Positions 1-9,401 of a stretch of DNA of 64,000 bases are shown here, piece after piece. Position 1 is the stretch's first letter, and each line of letters begins with the position of its first letter. The DNA is from Burkholderiales bacterium (GTDB lineage: Bacteria > Pseudomonadota > Gammaproteobacteria > Burkholderiales > Burkholderiaceae_C). The translations under genes were made by a program, and so were the position numbers. The stretch covers positions 124,001 to 188,000 of the forward strand of contig JAFKGD010000005.1 in assembly GCA_017307855.1 (NCBI GenBank), given 5' to 3'. The notes under the pieces are model-generated. The model ran no database searches and had not been told where the DNA came from. It worked only from the letters and a program-made list of their open reading frames with translations.

Positions 1-82
1 GGTAGGCGCCGGCCTACAGGGCGGCAACGGACGGACCGCTATAGTCCGCGCCATAAAGCCACATCTGCGCTGGGGGATAGCC

Positions 83-595
83 ATGGGACATCGAGGGGCG
101 CTACACGCTGCTTCATTCATTCGCGCCGGCGCCGCCGCAGGCGCCTTGCTGCTGACCAGCGCCGGTGCATTCGCACAGACACCGCCGCCCACAACCGAGC
201 TCGACGTGCCGGCCGCCGGCACACTCAAGATCGTCGACGGAGATGTTCGCGTGGTGGGCACCGACTACGAAGAGCGCCGCGTCAAGCCCGGCGACCGCAT
301 CGCCTCCACCGAGCGCCTGGTCACGGGCCGGGAAAGCGCTGCCAGCGTGGTGCTGCGCGACGGCACGGTGATGGCGCTGGGCCCGCGCACCAACCTTGAC
401 CTCAGCCGCTTCAACTACAACGCCACGACACAGGAAGGCAGCCTGGCCGTGCGCCTGGTGCGCGGGTCCATGCGCATGATCACCGGCCTGATCGGCCGTT
501 CCAATCCTGACGCAGTGACCGTTGCGACACGCACCGCCACCGTCGGCATCCGCGGCACCGACTTCATCGTTACCGTCGACGAGGCCAACCCGTGA
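83..595 (+). CDS. FecR-domain periplasmic protein
   Basis: The 170-residue product begins with a signal peptide (hydrophobic stretch about residues 12-31, cleavage near AFAQ). The rest is one FecR-like beta domain, ending in the typical TVGIRGTDFIV segment. A GGGGA ribosome-binding site lies 5-10 bases before the ATG. FecR domains of this secreted kind are not tied to an ECF sigma factor and are thought to sense or bind something in the periplasm; the ligand here is unknown. The stop codon overlaps the start of the following OmpA-type lipoprotein, so the two are probably made together and may act as one envelope unit. The protein stops right after the FecR fold, with no C-terminal extension. 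Confidence 0.8.
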   Translation: MGHRGALHAASFIRAGAAAGALLLTSAGAFAQTPPPTTELDVPAAGTLKIVDGDVRVVGTDYEERRVKPGDRIASTERLVTGRESAASVVLRDGTVMALGPRTNLDLSRFNYNATTQEGSLAVRLVRGSMRMITGLIGRSNPDAVTVATRTATVGIRGTDFIVTVDEANP

Positions 596-1224
596 GCGGC
601 GGCCGGATGTCCGCCCTGCTGCGTTGCGCGGCACTGGTCATCGCCGTGGCACTGGCCGGCTGCGCGGCACCGCCGCCCAAGCCGCCATCGACACAGGTGG
701 TGCTGCTGCCGCAGGCCGACGGCAAACCGTCGGCCGTGACTGTGACCACACCAGGCGGCACCAGCATGCTGTCGGCACCGTACCAGCGCGCCAGCGTTCG
801 TGAGGGAGAAGCCGCGGCACCTTCGGTGGATGCCGTGAGCGCCGCGCAGATGCAGGCCGACCATGCGCAACTGCTGCAAGCCACGCCGGCGCCCGCCCGC
901 TCGTACACCATCTACTTCCAGACCGGCGGCACCCTGCTCAATCCCGAGTCGCGCTCGGTCATGGCCCAGGTACTCGACGAGGCGCCGCGCCGCCCGGGCG
1001 CCGAGCTGCTCATCACCGGACACACCGACACCCAGGGCAGTGTGGCGATCAACGACGCGTTGTCGCTGCGCCGCGCCAACGAGATGCGCGACCTGTTCGT
1101 CCAGCGCGGCTTTCCGGCCAGCCACATCGAAACCGTGGGCCGTGGCAAGCGGCAACTGGCTGTGCCCACGGCCGACAACGTGAACGAGCCGCGCAACCGG
1201 CGGGTCGAGATCACCGTCCGCTAA
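592..1224 (+). CDS. OmpA-family lipoprotein
   Basis: This 210-residue protein has a lipoprotein signal with lipobox LAGC near residue 24, a proline-rich linker, and a C-terminal OmpA-like peptidoglycan-binding domain from about residue 105. That domain shows the family landmarks GHTDTQG and RRVEITV. It is expected to be anchored in the outer membrane by lipid and to grip peptidoglycan. The start is a GTG that overlaps the upstream TGA (GTGA), with GAGG eight bases before it. An ATG at 607 is an alternative. The overlap with the FecR-domain gene argues for translational coupling. Confidence 0.85.
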   Translation: MSGGRMSALLRCAALVIAVALAGCAAPPPKPPSTQVVLLPQADGKPSAVTVTTPGGTSMLSAPYQRASVREGEAAAPSVDAVSAAQMQADHAQLLQATPAPARSYTIYFQTGGTLLNPESRSVMAQVLDEAPRRPGAELLITGHTDTQGSVAINDALSLRRANEMRDLFVQRGFPASHIETVGRGKRQLAVPTADNVNEPRNRRVEITVR

Positions 1225-1323
1225 AGGGGCGGCTTCGCATCGGATTGCAGGGGTTCGGATACGTCGGGCGGCGGGGCCAGCATGGCCCTTAGGCTGCAAT
1301 TCATTCCCAACACTGGATGCAGC

Positions 1324-1743
1324 ATGATCGGCCCTATTCCCAACCCCATTTCCATCATCACGGGCATCTTCGACAAGATCCACCCGAAGAACGAAATCAA
1401 CTTCAAGAAGGATTTCAAGGCAATGATCGATTCGCTGGGCGTGGACGAGTCCACGCGCGAACGGATCATGGCCGTGCTCAATTCGGGCAAGGATCAGGAT
1501 CTGAGCAAGAAGCTGATTGATCTCGTCAACGGCGACCTCCTCGACAAGAACGGCGAGCCCATCCAGCTGATGGATGCGAGCGGCGCGCCCATCCAGCTCG
1601 ACCCGGAACTCATCGCCCAGCTGGCCGAGAAGAACGGCGTGCCGCAAACGTCCATCAATACAGGCGATCTGCGGGCGGCCGGAATGCAAGACCCGGGCTT
1701 CGTCGACGAGTCGATGCAGCAGACGGGCTGGCTCGCGGGTTGA
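1324..1743 (+). CDS. Hypothetical acidic protein
   Basis: I do not recognise this family. The 139-residue product has no signal peptide and no membrane segment. It is rich in Asp, Lys and Ile, and has a short internal echo (EPIQLMD then APIQLDP). Codon use is less GC-biased than its neighbours, with many AAG, GAT and ATC codons. The N terminus MIGPIPNP is Pro/Ile-rich. I chose the ATG at 1324; an in-frame ATG at 1282 would add 14 residues and has a slightly better GGGG upstream. It ends 13 bases before the convergent tyrS stop. It may be a small secreted or phage-derived protein, but nothing in the sequence proves that. Confidence 0.55.
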   Translation: MIGPIPNPISIITGIFDKIHPKNEINFKKDFKAMIDSLGVDESTRERIMAVLNSGKDQDLSKKLIDLVNGDLLDKNGEPIQLMDASGAPIQLDPELIAQLAEKNGVPQTSINTGDLRAAGMQDPGFVDESMQQTGWLAG

Positions 1744-1756
1744 CCCTGTCGCGGGA

Positions 1757-2989
1757 TCAATCCAAGGTCACGCGCGCGAACTTGCGCTTGCCCACCTGCA
1801 GCACGTAAGTGCCTGCACCGAGCTTCAGCCCCTTGTCGCTGACGACCGACGAATCCACACGCACGCCGCCGCCCTCGATCAGGCGGTTGGCCTCGGAGGA
1901 CGAGGGTGCCAGGCCGGCCGCCTTGAGTAGCGCCGCGACGCCCAGCGGCGCGCCCGACAGGGCCACCTCGGGAATGTCGTCGGGCACGCCGCCCTTGCTG
2001 CGGTTGGCGAAATCCTGCTCGGCGGCGTCGGCAGCGGCCGAGCTGTGGAAGCGCGCGGTGATCTCGCGCGCCAGTTCCACCTTCACTTCCTTGGGATTGC
2101 GCCCACCGGCGATCTGCTCGCGCAATTTCGCGATGTCCGCCAGCGAGCGCATCGACAGCAGCGTGTACCAGTCCCACATCAGGTCGTCGCTGATGGAGAG
2201 CACCTTGGCGAACATGCTGTTGGCGTCCTCGGTGATGCCCACGTAGTTGTTCTTGCTCTTGGACATCTTGTCGACCCCGTCCAGGCCCACCAGCAGGGGC
2301 ATGGTGAGGATGCACTGCGGCTCCTGGCCGTATTCCTGCTGCAGGTGGCGGCCCATCAGCAGGTTGAACTTCTGGTCGGTGCCGCCCAGTTCGAGATCGC
2401 TCCTCAGCGCCACCGAGTCGTAACCCTGCATCAGCGGGTAGAGGAATTCGTGCACGCTGATCGACTGGCCAGACGAGAAGCGCTTGTGGAAGTCATCGCG
2501 CTCCATCATGCGGGCCACCGTGTACTTGGCGGCCAGCTGGATCAGACCGCGCGCGCCCAGCGGGTCGCTCCATTCGGAGTTGTAGCGCAGCTCGGTCTTC
2601 GAAGGATCGAGGATCTTGTCGGCCTGGGCGCGGTAGGTTTCGGCGTTGACCTTGATCTGGTCGGCCGTGAGTGGCGGGCGCGTGCTGTTACGACCCGAGG
2701 GGTCGCCGATCATGGAGGTGAAGTCGCCAATCAGGAAGATGACGGTGTGGCCCAGGTCCTGCAGCTGGCGCATCTTGTTGAGCACCACGGTATGGCCCAA
2801 ATGGATGTCGGGCGCGGTCGGATCGAGCCCCAGCTTGATGCGCAGCGGCACGCCCGTGGCGGCCGAACGCGCGAGCTTGTGCGTCCACTCGTCCTCGGGC
2901 AGCAACTCCTCGACCCCGCGGCGGGTCACGGCCAATGCCTCGCGCACGGCATCCGTGACCGGGAATTTTGTAACAGGTGCTTGATTCAT
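1757..2989 (-). CDS. tyrS: Tyrosyl-tRNA synthetase
   Basis: TyrS charges tRNA-Tyr with tyrosine in the cytoplasm. The 410-residue protein is full length for the class I TyrS family with the HxGH-type signature (HLGH at residues 63-66) and KMSKS near residue 240. It ends in an S4-type RNA-binding domain over roughly the last 65 residues. The start is the ATG at 2989, giving the N terminus MNQAPV. The reading frame stays open far upstream, but that extension is opposite the peptidase gene and has no family similarity. The gene is divergent from the M23 peptidase, with about 170 bases between them. Confidence 0.97.
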   Translation of the reverse strand: MNQAPVTKFPVTDAVREALAVTRRGVEELLPEDEWTHKLARSAATGVPLRIKLGLDPTAPDIHLGHTVVLNKMRQLQDLGHTVIFLIGDFTSMIGDPSGRNSTRPPLTADQIKVNAETYRAQADKILDPSKTELRYNSEWSDPLGARGLIQLAAKYTVARMMERDDFHKRFSSGQSISVHEFLYPLMQGYDSVALRSDLELGGTDQKFNLLMGRHLQQEYGQEPQCILTMPLLVGLDGVDKMSKSKNNYVGITEDANSMFAKVLSISDDLMWDWYTLLSMRSLADIAKLREQIAGGRNPKEVKVELAREITARFHSSAAADAAEQDFANRSKGGVPDDIPEVALSGAPLGVAALLKAAGLAPSSSEANRLIEGGGVRVDSSVVSDKGLKLGAGTYVLQVGKRKFARVTLD

Positions 2990-3163
2990 AAGGGTTTTTT
3001 GATCGACACGCCGGACACGGTCGGTATACTTCGCGCCAGTTTGCTGCAAGCGCCGGATTCTAATTGGCGTGGTTATTGCAATCCGCAGCGCATGTTTTTC
3101 CAGAATCCGGCTTCCCTTCCTACAGACGGGCCCGGCATTCGCTGACTTCCCCGGAGCCCATCC

Positions 3164-4501
3164 TTGAAGCAAGGACTGATCACCGCCGGCCAGGCCACTC
3201 TCGACATGGTTCGCCGCCACCCCCGCCGTCTGTCCACCGCTGTTGCAGCTTTTCTCCTGTGTGCCGGAGGCGGTGCCTTCGCCGTGGCCTCGCTGGGCCC
3301 CGATGCATCCGAATTGCCGGTCGAAACCGTGATCGAAGCCATCGACACCCTGCCTGTGGACGCGCAGGCGCTGGCCCTGGACACACACAGCTTCAACCTC
3401 TTCCGCACCGACCTGACGCGTTCGTCGGACACACCCGAGTCGCTGCTGCAGCGCCTGGGCATCGCCGACGCCGACGCCGCCGCCTTCCTGCGCCGCGACG
3501 CCAACGTGCGCCAGGTGCTCTGGGGCCGTGCCGGCCGCAATGTCAAGGCAGAAGCCAGCGACACCCACTCGCTCGTGGGACTGTCGGCCCGCTGGAGCGC
3601 CGACGACGGCAGCTTCAAGCGCCTGGTGGTCGAAAAAGGCTCCGCAGGGTTCATCTCCCGTATCGAGCAGGACGTCCTGACGACCTCGGCCCGCCTGGCC
3701 AGCGGCACCATCCAGTCGTCGCTGTTCGCCGCGGCCGACGAAGTCCGTCTGCCCGACAGCGTGGCCACGCAGCTGGCCGAGATTTTCTCGGGCGACATCG
3801 ACTTCCACCGCGCACTGCGCCGCGGCGACCGTTTCTCGGTGGTCTACGAAACGCTCGAAGCCGATGGCGAGCCGCTGCGCGCCGGCCGAGTGCTGTCGGC
3901 CGAGTTCGTGAACAACGGCAAGACCTTCCAGGCCATGTGGTTCCAGGAGCCGGGCACCAAGGGCGGCTACTACACGCTGAACGGCGACAGCCTGCAGCGC
4001 GCCTTCCTGGCCTCGCCGATGGCGTTTTCGCGCATCACCTCCGGCTTCAAGATGCGCTTCCACCCCATCCTGAAGACCTGGCGGGCCCACAACGGCGTGG
4101 ATTACGCCGCTCCCACGGGCACGCCGGTGCGCACTGTCGGCGATGGCGTGGTCGAGTTCGCGGGCGTCCAGAACGGCTTTGGCAACGTGGTGTTCGTCAA
4201 GCACCGCGGCGGCAACACCACGGTGTACGCCCACCTGAGCAAGATCAACGTGCGCCGCGGCCAGAACGTGGCGCAGGGCGACAACATCGGCGCCGTCGGC
4301 ATGACGGGCTGGGCCACGGGCCCGCACCTTCACTTCGAATTCCGCGTCAACGGCGAGGTGCGCGATCCGCTCACCGTGGCCCGCCAGGCCGAGACCGTGC
4401 CGCTGTCGACCGCTTCGCGACCGGCGTTCGAACGCCTGGCCGCCGGCTATCGCGTGCAACTGGGTGCTGCGGCGATCATGCAGCAGGCCAGCGCGCAGTA
4501 A
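3164..4501 (+). CDS. M23 (LytM) metallopeptidase
   Basis: This is a predicted cell-wall endopeptidase or activator acting in the periplasm. The 445-residue protein has an N-terminal membrane anchor or signal (about residues 24-44), a long middle region, and a C-terminal LytM domain. The zinc motifs are HNGVD for the first ligands and HLHFEF for the last, so the site looks intact. The start is a TTG preceded by GGAG eight bases upstream; a later ATG would cut into the signal. It is followed 27 bases later by anmK, which fits a shared role in peptidoglycan turnover. The family includes the MepM type of hydrolase, but I cannot assign the exact cleavage. Confidence 0.9.
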   Translation: MKQGLITAGQATLDMVRRHPRRLSTAVAAFLLCAGGGAFAVASLGPDASELPVETVIEAIDTLPVDAQALALDTHSFNLFRTDLTRSSDTPESLLQRLGIADADAAAFLRRDANVRQVLWGRAGRNVKAEASDTHSLVGLSARWSADDGSFKRLVVEKGSAGFISRIEQDVLTTSARLASGTIQSSLFAAADEVRLPDSVATQLAEIFSGDIDFHRALRRGDRFSVVYETLEADGEPLRAGRVLSAEFVNNGKTFQAMWFQEPGTKGGYYTLNGDSLQRAFLASPMAFSRITSGFKMRFHPILKTWRAHNGVDYAAPTGTPVRTVGDGVVEFAGVQNGFGNVVFVKHRGGNTTVYAHLSKINVRRGQNVAQGDNIGAVGMTGWATGPHLHFEFRVNGEVRDPLTVARQAETVPLSTASRPAFERLAAGYRVQLGAAAIMQQASAQ

Positions 4502-4528
4502 GCGCCAGCACCGGGCACACCCACCCCC

Positions 4529-5647
4529 GTGGATCCGCTGTTCATCGGCCTCATGTCGGGCACCTCGCTCGACGGGGTCGACGGCGTGCTGGCCGATCTC
4601 TCAGGCCACACGCCGCGCGTGCTGGGCCACGCCGCGCGGCCGCTGCCCGCCCTTCTGCGTGCTGAACTCATGGCGCTCAACACGCCCGGTGGCGTGAACG
4701 AACTGCACCGCGCAGCTCTGGCAGGCAATGCAATGGTGCGCGTTTACGCGGAGGTCGTCGCCACGCTGCTGGCTGACACCGGCCGTAGCGCGAGGGACGT
4801 CGCGGCCATCGGCGCCCACGGCCAGACCGTGCGCCACCAGCCCGGCCTGCACGATGGCACGGGCTACACGCTGCAGCTCAATCAGCCGGCCCTGCTGGCC
4901 GAAGTCACGGGCATCGCCGTGGTGGCCGATTTCCGCAGCCGCGACATCGCGGCAGGCGGCCAGGGCGCGCCGCTGGTGCCGGCCTTCCATCACGCGCTGT
5001 TCGCCCAACCGGCACGGACTGTCGCCGTGCTCAATCTTGGCGGCATCGCCAACATCAGCGTGCTGGCGGCCGACGGCGCCGTCACGGGCTTCGACTGCGG
5101 CCCTGCGAATGCGCTCATGGACCACTGGTGCCTGCAGCACACCGGCCAGCCGTTCGACCGCAATGGCACCTGGGCCGCGCAGGGCCGTGTTCTGCCCGCG
5201 TTGCTCAGGATGCTGCTGGCCGAGCCGTTCCTCGACCAGCCGCCACCCAAGAGCACCGGGCGCGATCTGTTCCACCCCGCCTGGCTGGCCTCGAAGCTGG
5301 TGGCCGCCGATGCGGTCGCTGCCGCCGCTGCAGACGTGCAGTCCACGCTGGCCGAGTTCACCGCCGAGGCCGCAGCCCGCCATGTACTCCGCCACGCTGC
5401 CGACGCCACCCGGCTGCTGGTGTGCGGTGGCGGCGCCCTCAATACGCACCTGATGTCACGGCTGGCCGCCCTGCTGCCCGGCATCGCCGTGGCCTCCACC
5501 AATACCGCCGGCCTGCCGCCGCTGCAGGTGGAAGCCTGCGCCTTCGCCTGGCTGGCGCAACGCACGCTCACCGGCCAGCCCGGTAACCTTCCGGCGGTGA
5601 CCGGCGCCCGCGGCCCGCGCGTGCTGGGCGCGATCTACCCCGCCTGA
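4529..5647 (+). CDS. anmK: Anhydro-N-acetylmuramic acid kinase
   Basis: AnmK phosphorylates 1,6-anhydro-MurNAc while opening the anhydro ring, feeding recycled cell-wall sugar back to MurNAc-6-phosphate. The 372-residue product has the family opening [11 protein letters not shown] near residue 8, followed by [11 protein letters not shown] and [11 protein letters not shown], all typical of AnmK. The start is a GTG; no strong ribosome-binding site is visible, but the family N terminus matches there. It lies directly behind the M23 peptidase gene and is probably co-transcribed with it. Confidence 0.95.
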   Translation: MDPLFIGLMSGTSLDGVDGVLADLSGHTPRVLGHAARPLPALLRAELMALNTPGGVNELHRAALAGNAMVRVYAEVVATLLADTGRSARDVAAIGAHGQTVRHQPGLHDGTGYTLQLNQPALLAEVTGIAVVADFRSRDIAAGGQGAPLVPAFHHALFAQPARTVAVLNLGGIANISVLAADGAVTGFDCGPANALMDHWCLQHTGQPFDRNGTWAAQGRVLPALLRMLLAEPFLDQPPPKSTGRDLFHPAWLASKLVAADAVAAAAADVQSTLAEFTAEAAARHVLRHAADATRLLVCGGGALNTHLMSRLAALLPGIAVASTNTAGLPPLQVEACAFAWLAQRTLTGQPGNLPAVTGARGPRVLGAIYPA

Positions 5648-5660
5648 AGCCGCCCCGGGG

Positions 5661-7097
5661 TCAGCCCGGATCGGCCGCATCGGCCGCACTGCCCGCTGGC
5701 GCGCGCTCGTGACCGCGCAGTTGCCAGAAGATGGCCGCCGACGCCATCGTGATTAGGCCCATGCACGCGAACGTGGCGTGGAAAGTGGTCAGCGTCTGTG
5801 CCGCAGACCCCGCGCCGAACAGGCCCGTGAAGGCCGCGAGCACCGCACCGGCGGTCGCCACACCCATGCCCATCGCCAGCATCTGCACCATCGACAGCAG
5901 GCTGTTGCCGCTGCTGGCGCGCACGTTGTCGATGTCCTTGAGCGTGAGGGTGTTCATGGCGGTGAACTGCAGCGAATTGACGGCCCCGAATGCTGCCAGC
6001 TGCAACGTGAGCAGCCACCACGGCTGCCCCAGGAACGTGAGCGCGAAACTGGCCATCGTCAGCCCCACCAGCAGCGTATTGCCCACCAGCACGCGGCGAT
6101 AGCCCGCACGCGTGATGAGTGGCGTGGCCAGTCGCTTCACCGCCATGCCGGCAATGGCCACCGGCAACATCATCAGCCCGGCCTGCAATGGCGAATAGCC
6201 CATGCCGACCTGCATGAGCAGCGGCACGAGGAACGGCATGCACGAGCTGCCCAGCCGCGAGAACAGGTTGCCCAGCAGTCCGATCGACAGCGTCGGGATG
6301 GAGAACAGCGAAGGCGAGAACAGCGGATCGGGCCGCTTCACGGCATGCAACCAATAGGCCGCCAGGCTGGCGAGACCGAACACCAGCAGCACCAGCACTC
6401 CGGCCTGCCGCAGCCCGAGGCCCGAGAGGCCGTCGAGCGCCAGCGAAACGCTCACCATGCCGAAGGCCAGCATCAGGTAGCCGGCCACATCGAACCGTCC
6501 CGCCGACGGCAGTGGCGCACCGCGCATCGCCACCAGCGTGGCCACGCAGCCGATGACGCCCACCGGAACGTTGATCAGGAAGATCCAGTGCCACGATGCG
6601 TACTCCACCAGCCAGCCGCCCAGGGTCGGCCCGATCAGCGGCCCCACCAGGCCCGGTATGGAGATGAAGCTCATCGCCGGCAGGAACATCTGTCGCGGGA
6701 ACGAGCGCAGCACCGCCAGGCGCCCCACGGGCAGCAGCAACGCGCCGCCCAGGCCCTGCACCACGCGCGCGGCCACCAGTTGCGTAAGGCTCGACGACAC
6801 GGCGCACAGCACCGAACCCAGCACGAACAGCGCGATGGCGCCCACGTAGACGCGCCGCGTGCCGAAGCGGTCGGCGATCCAGCCCGAGGCCGGAATCAGC
6901 ATGGCCATGGTGAGCGAGTACGCCACCACAACCGACTGCATGCGCAGCGGACTCTCACCCAGGCTGTGCGCCATCGACGGCAGTGCCGTGTTGACGATGG
7001 TGGCGTCCAGCGTCTGCATGAAGAAGCCGACGGCCACCAGCCACAGCAGGGTGTTGAGGGACTTTTCTGTGGCGGGATCGACCTGGGGGATCTTCAC
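5661..7097 (-). CDS. mdtD: MFS drug exporter, DHA2/MdtD-like
   Basis: The 478-residue inner-membrane protein belongs to the 14-helix DHA2 family. It closely resembles the E. coli MdtD type along its length (GFFMQTLDATIVNTALPSMA, ASWHWIFLINVPVGVIG, NTLTLKDIDN). It would export drugs or metabolites using the proton gradient; the substrate cannot be read from sequence. The gene starts with GTG at 7097 and converges on anmK with 13 bases between the two stops. The mdtABC pump genes that accompany mdtD in E. coli are absent here, so it probably works alone. Confidence 0.85.
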   Translation of the reverse strand: MKIPQVDPATEKSLNTLLWLVAVGFFMQTLDATIVNTALPSMAHSLGESPLRMQSVVVAYSLTMAMLIPASGWIADRFGTRRVYVGAIALFVLGSVLCAVSSSLTQLVAARVVQGLGGALLLPVGRLAVLRSFPRQMFLPAMSFISIPGLVGPLIGPTLGGWLVEYASWHWIFLINVPVGVIGCVATLVAMRGAPLPSAGRFDVAGYLMLAFGMVSVSLALDGLSGLGLRQAGVLVLLVFGLASLAAYWLHAVKRPDPLFSPSLFSIPTLSIGLLGNLFSRLGSSCMPFLVPLLMQVGMGYSPLQAGLMMLPVAIAGMAVKRLATPLITRAGYRRVLVGNTLLVGLTMASFALTFLGQPWWLLTLQLAAFGAVNSLQFTAMNTLTLKDIDNVRASSGNSLLSMVQMLAMGMGVATAGAVLAAFTGLFGAGSAAQTLTTFHATFACMGLITMASAAIFWQLRGHERAPAGSAADAADPG

Positions 7098-7125
7098 GGC
7101 GTCAGGGACGAAGCAAGGCGGAAAC

Positions 7126-7149
7126 GAAAAAGCCGCCCGATGGGCGGCT
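7126..7149 (-). terminator. Rho-independent terminator of erpA
   Basis: A perfect 8-bp stem (AGCCGCCC with GGGCGGCT) and a 3-base loop lie 18 bases past the erpA stop codon. On the minus strand the stem is followed by a run of five T. It also insulates the MFS gene, which starts 29 bases further on. Confidence 0.85.
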
Positions 7150-7166
7150 GGTGGCTGGGGGGATCG

Positions 7167-7532
7167 TCAGACCGAGAAGCTCGATCCGCAACCGCAGGTG
7201 GTTGTTGCGTTCGGATTCTTGATCACGAACTGCGCGCCCTGCAGGTCTTCCTTGTAATCGATCTCGGCGCCGAGCAGGTACTGGTAGCTCATGGCGTCGA
7301 TCAGCAACGACACGCCGTTCTTTGTCATGGTCGTATCGTCGTCGTTCGTGATCTCGTCGAACGTGAAGCCGTACTGGAAGCCGGAGCAGCCGCCGCCCTG
7401 CACGAACACGCGCAGCTTGAGGTCGGGGTTGCCTTCTTCGGCGATCAGGTCGGCCACTTTGGCGGCCGCGCTGTCCGTGAAGACGATCGGCGAAGGCATT
7501 TCGGTCTGGATGTTTTCGGCTACGGCGCTCAT
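7167..7532 (-). CDS. erpA: Iron-sulfur cluster insertion protein ErpA
   Basis: ErpA is an A-type carrier that delivers Fe-S clusters to apo-enzymes, classically those of isoprenoid synthesis. The 121-residue protein has the three conserved cysteines of the family, one in [11 protein letters not shown] and two in the C-terminal TCGCGSSF. Length is normal for ErpA. A GGAGAGA ribosome-binding site precedes the ATG. It is the last gene of a minus-strand run with the bactofilin and the DUF6776-like gene, and a clear terminator follows it. Confidence 0.95.
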   Translation of the reverse strand: MSAVAENIQTEMPSPIVFTDSAAAKVADLIAEEGNPDLKLRVFVQGGGCSGFQYGFTFDEITNDDDTTMTKNGVSLLIDAMSYQYLLGAEIDYKEDLQGAQFVIKNPNATTTCGCGSSFSV

Positions 7533-7597
7533 GGGGTCTCTCCTGGAAGGAGTCGGAATGTCTGTCGATGGTATAGCAGTCTGCTGGGGAATTCAGG

Positions 7598-7993
7598 CTA
7601 CAGGTTGTTTGCCGCCAGCTTGAGTGTGGGCTTTGGCTCGATGCCGCCTTCGGGGCGGAGCTGGCCCGAAATCATGGCGCCCTGGTGCATTTCGAGGGCT
7701 TTGTAATGAACGTCCCCCTCGATGCGCGCCTTGGGCTGCAGTTCGAGCAGATTGGCAGCATGCACCGGGCCGTTGACGTGGCCGTTGACGATCACGTGGT
7801 CGGCATGGATGGCGCCATGGACAGAGGCCGACTCGGAGATCACCAGGATGCTGGCCAGTGCGTCGTCGGCCCGGATGTCGCCAACCACCTCGCCGTCGAT
7901 GCGCAGGCCGTCGCGGAACTCGACGTGACCGACGATGCGCGTGCCATGGGCGATCAGGCTGCGGATGGGCGGTTGCTTCTTGCGGGCGAACAT
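7598..7993 (-). CDS. Bactofilin
   Basis: Bactofilins (DUF583) polymerise without nucleotide into filaments that scaffold cell-wall enzymes at defined sites. The 131-residue product has a short basic N-terminal tail that could touch the membrane, then a repetitive beta-helix core with regularly spaced Val/Ile/Gly (VGHVEFRDGLRIDGEVVGDI, then VNGHVNGPVH), and a short Pro/Lys-rich tail. Length fits the family. It sits 62 bases downstream of a membrane coiled-coil gene and 65 bases upstream of erpA; the former is a plausible partner. Confidence 0.93.
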   Translation of the reverse strand: MFARKKQPPIRSLIAHGTRIVGHVEFRDGLRIDGEVVGDIRADDALASILVISESASVHGAIHADHVIVNGHVNGPVHAANLLELQPKARIEGDVHYKALEMHQGAMISGQLRPEGGIEPKPTLKLAANNL

Positions 7994-8055
7994 GGCGGCG
8001 ATCTCCTTGGAAACAGCGGTCGGATGACTGCGCGGGGGCGTGGACGGGACCGGGC

Positions 8056-8775
8056 TCAGAGCCGCTGGGTGAGCGATGCGCGCGTGGACGTGGCGTCCAG
8101 CACCCGGGCGGAGACGCTTTTTACCACGGCCCCCGCCGGCAGGTCGACCACGCCGTCGAGCCGCAGGTACTGACGGAACCGCAGGGCCATGGGACCTTCG
8201 GGCAACTGCATGCTCCAGGGTTTGCCGGCCAGCGTGCCGGCGAAGCCCACTTCCAGCCGGCCAGTGAACTCAGGCGCATTCTTCATGGGTTGCATCACCA
8301 GCACCTGCCAGCGCAGATGCTGGCCCTGCCCGTCGGCGGGCAAACGTTCGGCCTGCAGCCCGCGGATGGCCAACGTCCCCTCGCCGCTGGCGGGCAGCAG
8401 GTTCTCGAAGAAGCCCAGATCCTCGCGCAGCGAACGGTTGTCGGCCTCGAGCTGGCGCAACTGCCCCAGCAGCTTCTCCTGCGCCACGGCCTCGGCCACG
8501 CGCAGGCTCTCGGCCGTGTTCACCACGGACTGCGCCTTGTCGCGTTCTTCACGCAACTGCAGGTTCTCGGCACGCAGGCGGGTGATCTCCTCGCGCGCGG
8601 GACGCTCCAGGCCGGCGATGTCCTTTCCAAACTCGAACGCCCACAGCGCGATCGCGGCGCAAAAGCCCAACACGAGCGCGGCGCCGACCCAGCGCACCGG
8701 CCACGGCAATGCACTGCGCACCGCCATGCGCGGGGCACTGATGGTCAGGCGGCGGCGAAGAAGTCGGAGGCGCAT
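8056..8775 (-). CDS. Membrane coiled-coil protein, DUF6776-like
   Basis: The function is unknown; I recognise it as the DUF6776 type common in Burkholderiales. The 239-residue product has a basic N terminus, one membrane helix (about 28-47), a long coiled coil (about 58-125, rich in Leu, Glu, Arg), and a compact C-terminal beta-rich domain (130-239). The layout of helix, coiled coil and periplasmic beta domain resembles MreC in outline, though no sequence similarity is claimed. The ATG at 8775 is the likely start; an upstream ATG at 8895 would add an implausible Cys/Arg-rich leader. It is the first gene before bactofilin and erpA. Confidence 0.75.
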   Translation of the reverse strand: MRLRLLRRRLTISAPRMAVRSALPWPVRWVGAALVLGFCAAIALWAFEFGKDIAGLERPAREEITRLRAENLQLREERDKAQSVVNTAESLRVAEAVAQEKLLGQLRQLEADNRSLREDLGFFENLLPASGEGTLAIRGLQAERLPADGQGQHLRWQVLVMQPMKNAPEFTGRLEVGFAGTLAGKPWSMQLPEGPMALRFRQYLRLDGVVDLPAGAVVKSVSARVLDATSTRASLTQRL

Positions 8776-8945
8776 GGGCAAGAGGCCGGGGGCGCACCGC
8801 CCCCATGAACAGGGAGCGCACACTCTACAAGCACAGGCGGCAAAACCCAAGTCCGGCCACCGGACGCGCCCGCGGCGGCGACAAGCCCCGCGCACCCTCG
8901 AGGAATGGTTTCACATTCCGGCAGCAAGGCACGGCGGACCCCATG

Positions 8946-8981
8946 AAAAAGCCGCCATGCCTTGCGGCATGGCGGCTTTTC
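8946..8981 (-). terminator. Terminator of the rplM-rpsI operon
   Basis: A perfect 11-bp stem (GCCGCCATGCC with GGCATGGCGGC) and a 4-base loop lie 22 bases past the rpsI stop. It has A5 on one side and T4 on the other, so it can end transcription on both strands. Its main job is to end rplM-rpsI on the minus strand. Confidence 0.9.
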
Positions 8982-8998
8982 GTGCCAGCAGGCGGAGA

Positions 8999-9391
8999 TC
9001 AGCGCTTGCTGAACTGCTTGCGACGACGGGCGGAGTGCAGACCGACCTTCTTGCGCTCGACCTCGCGGGCGTCGCGGGTCACGAAGCCGGCCTGGCTGAG
9101 GGCGGGCTTGAGCGACGCGTCGTAATCGATCAGGGCGCGCGTGATGCCGTGGCGGGTCGCGCCGGCCTGGCCGGACTCGCCGCCGCCGTGCACGTTGACC
9201 TGGATGTCGAAGGTTTCGACATGGTTGGTCAAGAACAGCGGTTGCTTCGCGATCATGATGGACGTCTCGCGGCCGAAGTAGGCCTGGATGTCCTTGCCGT
9301 TCACCGTGATCTTGCCGGTGCCCTTCTTGATGAACACGCGGGCGACGCTCGATTTGCGGCGGCCGGTGCCATTGTTCCAATCACCAATCAT
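8999..9391 (-). CDS. rpsI: 30S ribosomal protein S9
   Basis: S9 is a component of the small ribosomal subunit; its C-terminal basic tail contacts tRNA in the P site. The 130-residue protein is full length. It has the typical start [13 protein letters not shown], the middle [14 protein letters not shown], and the tail ending KQFSKR. It follows rplM by 10 bases, in the usual rplM-rpsI order. A long terminator follows. Confidence 0.98.
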   Translation of the reverse strand: MIGDWNNGTGRRKSSVARVFIKKGTGKITVNGKDIQAYFGRETSIMIAKQPLFLTNHVETFDIQVNVHGGGESGQAGATRHGITRALIDYDASLKPALSQAGFVTRDAREVERKKVGLHSARRRKQFSKR

Positions 9392-9401
9392 TCGGGGCTC
9401 C

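Noticed and set aside
1-82. TATAGT at 40-45 as the FecR-gene promoter.
   Set aside because: No -35 box is found at a fitting distance, and the upstream gene lies outside the window, so the promoter may be further left.
2999-3030. TTGATC...TATACT as promoter of the M23 peptidase gene.
   Set aside because: The spacing is 20 bases, too long for a normal sigma-70 promoter, and the -35 is weak.
2990-4459. A long open frame that continues tyrS upstream on the minus strand.
   Set aside because: It is opposite the M23 peptidase gene, has no family similarity, and the known TyrS N terminus starts at 2989. It is a GC-rich antisense shadow.
8776-8895. An upstream ATG at 8895 for the DUF6776-like protein.
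   Set aside because: It would add a 40-residue Cys/Arg/Trp-rich leader before the natural basic N terminus and has no better ribosome site.
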